NCBI RefSeq assembly: GCF_030269445.1
Contig: NZ_BSTJ01000006.1
Location: forward strand, 186,001-250,000
Reading direction: 5' to 3'
Length of the DNA: 64,000 bases
Source of the DNA: Actinoallomurus iriomotensis
GTDB lineage: Bacteria > Actinomycetota > Actinomycetes > Streptosporangiales > Streptosporangiaceae
Shown: piece after piece, positions 60,856-64,000 of the stretch
How positions within the stretch are numbered: position 1 is the first letter of the stretch
Layout: the number at the start of each line of letters is the position of its first letter
Notes under the pieces: model-generated
Database searches by the model: none
What the model saw: only the letters and a program-made list of their open reading frames with translations
Told to the model about the DNA's origin: nothing
Made by a program: the position numbers and the translations under genes

Positions 60856-62376
60856 ATGTCCACCACTGAGCCGGCGGTCGAGCTGCACGGCATCACCAAG
60901 CGTTTTCCCGGTGTCGTGGCCAACCACGACATCGACATCGAGGTCGCGGCCGGTACGGTGCACGCCATCGTCGGGGAGAACGGCGCCGGCAAGTCCACCC
61001 TGATGAAGATCCTCTACGGCATGCAGCGGCCGGACGAGGGGACGATCAAGGTGGATGGTGTGGAGGTCGCCCTCCACAGCCCGTCCGACGCCATCGCCCG
61101 CGGCATCGGCATGGTGCACCAGCACTTCATGCTCGCCGACAACCTCAGCGTTCTGGAGAACGTCGTCCTCGGCGCGGAGAGACTCCACGGCATCGGCGGG
61201 AAGGCCCGGCGGCGGATCGAGGAGATCTCCCACCAGTACGGCCTCGGCGTCGAGCCCGACCGCCTCGTGGAGCAACTCGGCGTCGGCGCCCGCCAGCGCG
61301 TGGAGATCCTCAAGGTGCTGTACCGCGGCGCGAAGATCCTCATCCTGGACGAGCCCACCGCGGTGCTGGTGCCCCAGGAGGTCGAGGAGCTGTTCGGCAA
61401 CCTGCGCGACCTCAAGCGCGAGGGCCTCACCGTCATCTTCATCTCGCACAAGCTCGACGAGGTGCTGTCGGTGGCCGACACGATCACGGTCATCCGGCGG
61501 GGCACCACGGTCGACACCGTGCGGCCCGGTGACGTCACCGCCCGGCAGCTCGCCGAGCTCATGGTCGGCAGCGAACTGCCCGTGCCGGAGCTGCGCGAGT
61601 CGACCGTGACCGACGTCCCCGTCCTGACCATGGACGGCGTCACCGTACGCGACGCCACCGGCCGCGCGGTCGTCGACGACGTCTCCCTGACCATCCACGA
61701 GGGTGAGATCCTCGGCATCGCCGGAGTCGAGGGCAACGGCCAGGCGGAGCTGGTCGAGGCGATCATGGGCATGCTGCCGCTCGCCGCCGGCGTCGTACGG
61801 CTCGGCGACACCGACCTGACCGGCATGGCGACCCGGCGGCGCCGGGAGGCCGGCATCGGCTTCATCCCCGAGGACCGGCACCGGCACGGCCTGCTGCTGG
61901 AGTCCCCGTTGTGGGAGAACCGCATCCTCGGCCACCAGACCCGCCCGCCGAACGTCAAAGGCGGGCTGATCGACCGGCAGGGCGCGCGGAACGACACCGA
62001 GCGGATCGTCCGCGACTACGACGTACGGACGCCGAACATCGACGTCACCGCCGCCTCGCTGTCCGGCGGCAACCAGCAGAAGCTGATCGTCGGCCGGGAG
62101 ATGTCCGGCGATCCCAAGCTGCTCATCGCCGCCCACCCGACGCGCGGCGTCGACGTGGGCGCGCAGTCGGCGATCTGGGACCACCTGCGGCACGCCAGAG
62201 CCGAGGGCCTCGCCGTGCTGCTCATCTCGGCCGACCTCGACGAGCTGATCGGCATGTCGGACACGCTGCGGGTGATCCTGCGCGGCCGGCTCGTCGGCGA
62301 GGCCGATCCCGCCACCATCACACCGGACCAGCTCGGCTCCCTCATGACCGGCGCCGGAGAGGAAAGCGCCGCGTGA
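60856..62376 (+). CDS. Nucleoside ABC importer, double ATPase
   Basis: A 506-residue protein with two fused ATPase domains, as in BmpA-type and ribose importers. Domain one has GENGAGKSTLMKILYG and LILDEPTAVL; domain two has LSGGNQQKLIVGREM. The first signature (GVGARQRVEI) and the second Walker B (LLIAAHPTRG) are off-consensus, as is usual for this family. Its stop overlaps the permease GTG by four bases. Confidence 0.94.
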   Translation: MSTTEPAVELHGITKRFPGVVANHDIDIEVAAGTVHAIVGENGAGKSTLMKILYGMQRPDEGTIKVDGVEVALHSPSDAIARGIGMVHQHFMLADNLSVLENVVLGAERLHGIGGKARRRIEEISHQYGLGVEPDRLVEQLGVGARQRVEILKVLYRGAKILILDEPTAVLVPQEVEELFGNLRDLKREGLTVIFISHKLDEVLSVADTITVIRRGTTVDTVRPGDVTARQLAELMVGSELPVPELRESTVTDVPVLTMDGVTVRDATGRAVVDDVSLTIHEGEILGIAGVEGNGQAELVEAIMGMLPLAAGVVRLGDTDLTGMATRRRREAGIGFIPEDRHRHGLLLESPLWENRILGHQTRPPNVKGGLIDRQGARNDTERIVRDYDVRTPNIDVTAASLSGGNQQKLIVGREMSGDPKLLIAAHPTRGVDVGAQSAIWDHLRHARAEGLAVLLISADLDELIGMSDTLRVILRGRLVGEADPATITPDQLGSLMTGAGEESAA

Positions 62377-63464
62377 TCCACCGTCTGTTCGCGAGGTCCT
62401 GGACCCGCACTCTCGTCGCGGCGTTCGTCGCGCTGGTCTTCTCGATCGCGATCACCTCGATCGTGCTGTCGATCAGCGGGTTCAACCCGCCGTCGACGTT
62501 CCAGGCGATGTTCGAGTTCGGCAAGGAGCCGGACAGCATCGTCAACACGCTGAACAAGGCGGCCGGCTACTACCTGTCCGCGCTCGCCGTGGCGGTCGGG
62601 TTCCGGATGAACCTGTTCAACATCGGCGTGGACGGGCAGTACCGGCTCGCGGCGATGCTCGCCGCGGCGGCGGGCGGCGCGTGGTCCCTGCCCCCCGTGC
62701 TCCACCAGCTCGTGATCATCATCGTCGCGGTGCTGGTCGGCGGCCTGTGGGCGGCCGTCCCCGCCCTGCTGAAGGTGACCCGCGGCGTGAGCGAGGTCAT
62801 CTCGACGATCATGTTGAACTTCATCGCCACCGGGATCATCGCCTATCTGCTGAATCCGGGCCGGCTCGCGGTGCAGCTCGGCCCGAACAACATCGGCACC
62901 AAGACGATCTCCCGTTCCGGCCGGGTACCCGGTACGCCCTTCCCCGGCACCGACCTGAAGCTCTACAGCCTCCTGGTGATCGCCATCCTGGCCGGCATCG
63001 GGTTCTGGTTCATGATCAACCGCACGAGGTTCGGTTTCGACCTGCGGGCGACCGGCCTCTCCCAGAGCGCGGCCGTGGCCAGCGGGGTCGACGCCAGGCG
63101 CATGGTCGTCATGGCCATGGTCATCTCCGGCGCGATCGCGGGCCTGATCGGCATGCCGCAGCTGCTCGGCGAGTCCTACACCTACTCCCTGAACTTCCCG
63201 ACCGGCATCGGGCTCACCGGGATCGGCATCGCGCTGCTCGGCCGCAACGGCCCGGTCGGCATCGCGTTCGCGTCCCTGCTGTGGGCGTTCCTGGACGTGT
63301 CATCGCAGATCCTGGACTTCAACGACATCCCCAAGGAGATCGTGGCGATCACCCAGGCCGCGGTGCTCCTGTCGGTGGTCGTCGTCTACGAGGTCGTCAG
63401 CCGGGTCGGCCAGCGCATCGACCAGCGGCATGTCGCCGCCCAGCTCGGAGAGGTCGCCGCATGA
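62373..63464 (+). CDS. Nucleoside ABC importer permease 1
   Basis: A 363-residue permease with about ten membrane helices (BPD_transp_2). FRMNLFNIGVDGQYRLAAML and VSEVISTIMLNFIATGII are family marks. GTG 62373 overlaps the ATPase gene's stop as GTGA. Its own stop overlaps the next permease's ATG as ATGA, so the four genes are a single, tightly coupled unit. Confidence 0.94.
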   Translation: MIHRLFARSWTRTLVAAFVALVFSIAITSIVLSISGFNPPSTFQAMFEFGKEPDSIVNTLNKAAGYYLSALAVAVGFRMNLFNIGVDGQYRLAAMLAAAAGGAWSLPPVLHQLVIIIVAVLVGGLWAAVPALLKVTRGVSEVISTIMLNFIATGIIAYLLNPGRLAVQLGPNNIGTKTISRSGRVPGTPFPGTDLKLYSLLVIAILAGIGFWFMINRTRFGFDLRATGLSQSAAVASGVDARRMVVMAMVISGAIAGLIGMPQLLGESYTYSLNFPTGIGLTGIGIALLGRNGPVGIAFASLLWAFLDVSSQILDFNDIPKEIVAITQAAVLLSVVVVYEVVSRVGQRIDQRHVAAQLGEVAA

Positions 63465-64000
63465 TCGAGCAGGAGATCCGGACTCCGGCGCCGCGCACCG
63501 GCGACCGCGAGCGGCGCCGGACCCGGATGCTGGCCGTCGGCGGCGGCATCTTCATCGCGCTGATCCTGCTGCGGCTGATCACCGGTGAGTCCGACATCAC
63601 CTCCAGCGGCACCATGGGCGCGACGCTGGCCCTCGCGGTGCCGATCGGCATGGCCGCGCTCGGCGGCATGTGGTCCGAACGCTCGGGCGTCGTCAACATC
63701 GGCCTCGAAGGCATGATGACCTTCGGTACGTGGGGTGCCGCCTTCGCGTCCTACTTCAGCGGCAACCCGTGGCTGGGGCTGCTCGGCGGCATCGTCGCGG
63801 GAGCCGTCGGCGGGCTGCTGCACGCGGTCGCGACGGTGACGTTCGGCGTCGACCACATCGTGTCCGGTGTCGCGCTCAACATCCTGGCGCCCGGCGTGAC
63901 GCGCTACCTGTCGGACCTGCTGTTCACCGACGAGAAGGGCGGCGGGGCGACGCAGTCGCCGCCGCTGCCGAGCTTCCCGACGTGGAGCGTGCCCGGGGTC
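63461..64000 (+). CDS. Nucleoside ABC importer permease 2 (partial, cut by right edge)
   Basis: The first 180 codons of a second BPD_transp_2 permease. A basic N-terminus is followed by helices, with GMWSERSGVVNIGLEGMM and VDHIVSGVALNILAPGVTRYL as family marks. Family members run to about 400 residues. It completes a binding protein - ATPase - two permease importer. Confidence 0.93.
   Translation, partial: MIEQEIRTPAPRTGDRERRRTRMLAVGGGIFIALILLRLITGESDITSSGTMGATLALAVPIGMAALGGMWSERSGVVNIGLEGMMTFGTWGAAFASYFSGNPWLGLLGGIVAGAVGGLLHAVATVTFGVDHIVSGVALNILAPGVTRYLSDLLFTDEKGGGATQSPPLPSFPTWSVPGV

Overview
The window is 64 kb of high-GC actinomycete chromosome. It is densely coding, with GTG and TTG starts, many 1-4 base gene overlaps and F420/mycothiol-type enzymes. 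From memory, the order pcrA - small B12 subunit - sucCD - perM-like - purNH - folD - DUF3017 - mdh - trpS - dac - SCO4848-like - nucleoside ABC importer matches the conserved core of Streptomyces. Several genes are unlike Streptomyces, so a member of Streptosporangiales (Thermomonosporaceae type) is my guess; the window does not prove it.

Left part (1-20.3 kb) is accessory. It has a form II CoxL/CoxS molybdenum hydroxylase (cut by the window edge), a TetR regulator, two membrane Ser/Thr kinases with outside sensor domains, an SRPBCC gene with a promoter/operator, and a GT-C mannosyltransferase whose reading frame runs antisense into the SRPBCC gene. A short decaying island (about 7.2-10.5 kb) holds a phoD remnant, a PD-(D/E)XK-type protein, and a broken XRE/DUF5753 plus DUF397 pair. 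Next come an Asp-nucleophile alpha/beta hydrolase, a LiaF/PspC - PspC-histidine kinase - LuxR locus, a truncated histidine kinase remnant, an orphan GAF histidine kinase and a secreted beta-helix protein.

Middle part (20.4-42 kb) is mostly housekeeping: pcrA, dhaKLM, a PIG-L deacetylase, a nucleoside hydrolase, carbonic anhydrase, the B12 subunit of an acyl-CoA mutase, sucCD, a PerM-like divisome protein, purNH, folD, an FHA-HTH fusion, icd and mdh. TCA enzymes (SucCD, Icd, Mdh) and one-carbon/purine enzymes (PurN, PurH, FolD) cluster here.

The 42-48.5 kb section is a sugar locus: galK, a ROK repressor, a divergent Gfo/Idh oxidoreductase with a sugar-binding lipoprotein, and galE. A near-perfect 25-bp palindrome lies between the divergent genes. 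No permease genes accompany the binding protein.

Right part (48.5-64 kb) holds a CNNM/CorC-like membrane protein, trpS with a LigT-like gene, a YihY protein, a D,D-carboxypeptidase, a SCO4848-like protein, the large subunit of a split methylmalonyl-CoA mutase (its B12 subunit is at 27.4 kb), a mycothiol-dependent isomerase-like protein, a YbdK-like ligase, an M20 amidohydrolase, and a BMP-type nucleoside ABC importer cut by the right edge.

I see no rRNA, tRNA, CRISPR array or intact insertion sequence. Nothing here is clearly a new defence or biosynthetic system. The most testable novelties are regulatory palindromes, gene-end anomalies and several uncharacterised fusions.
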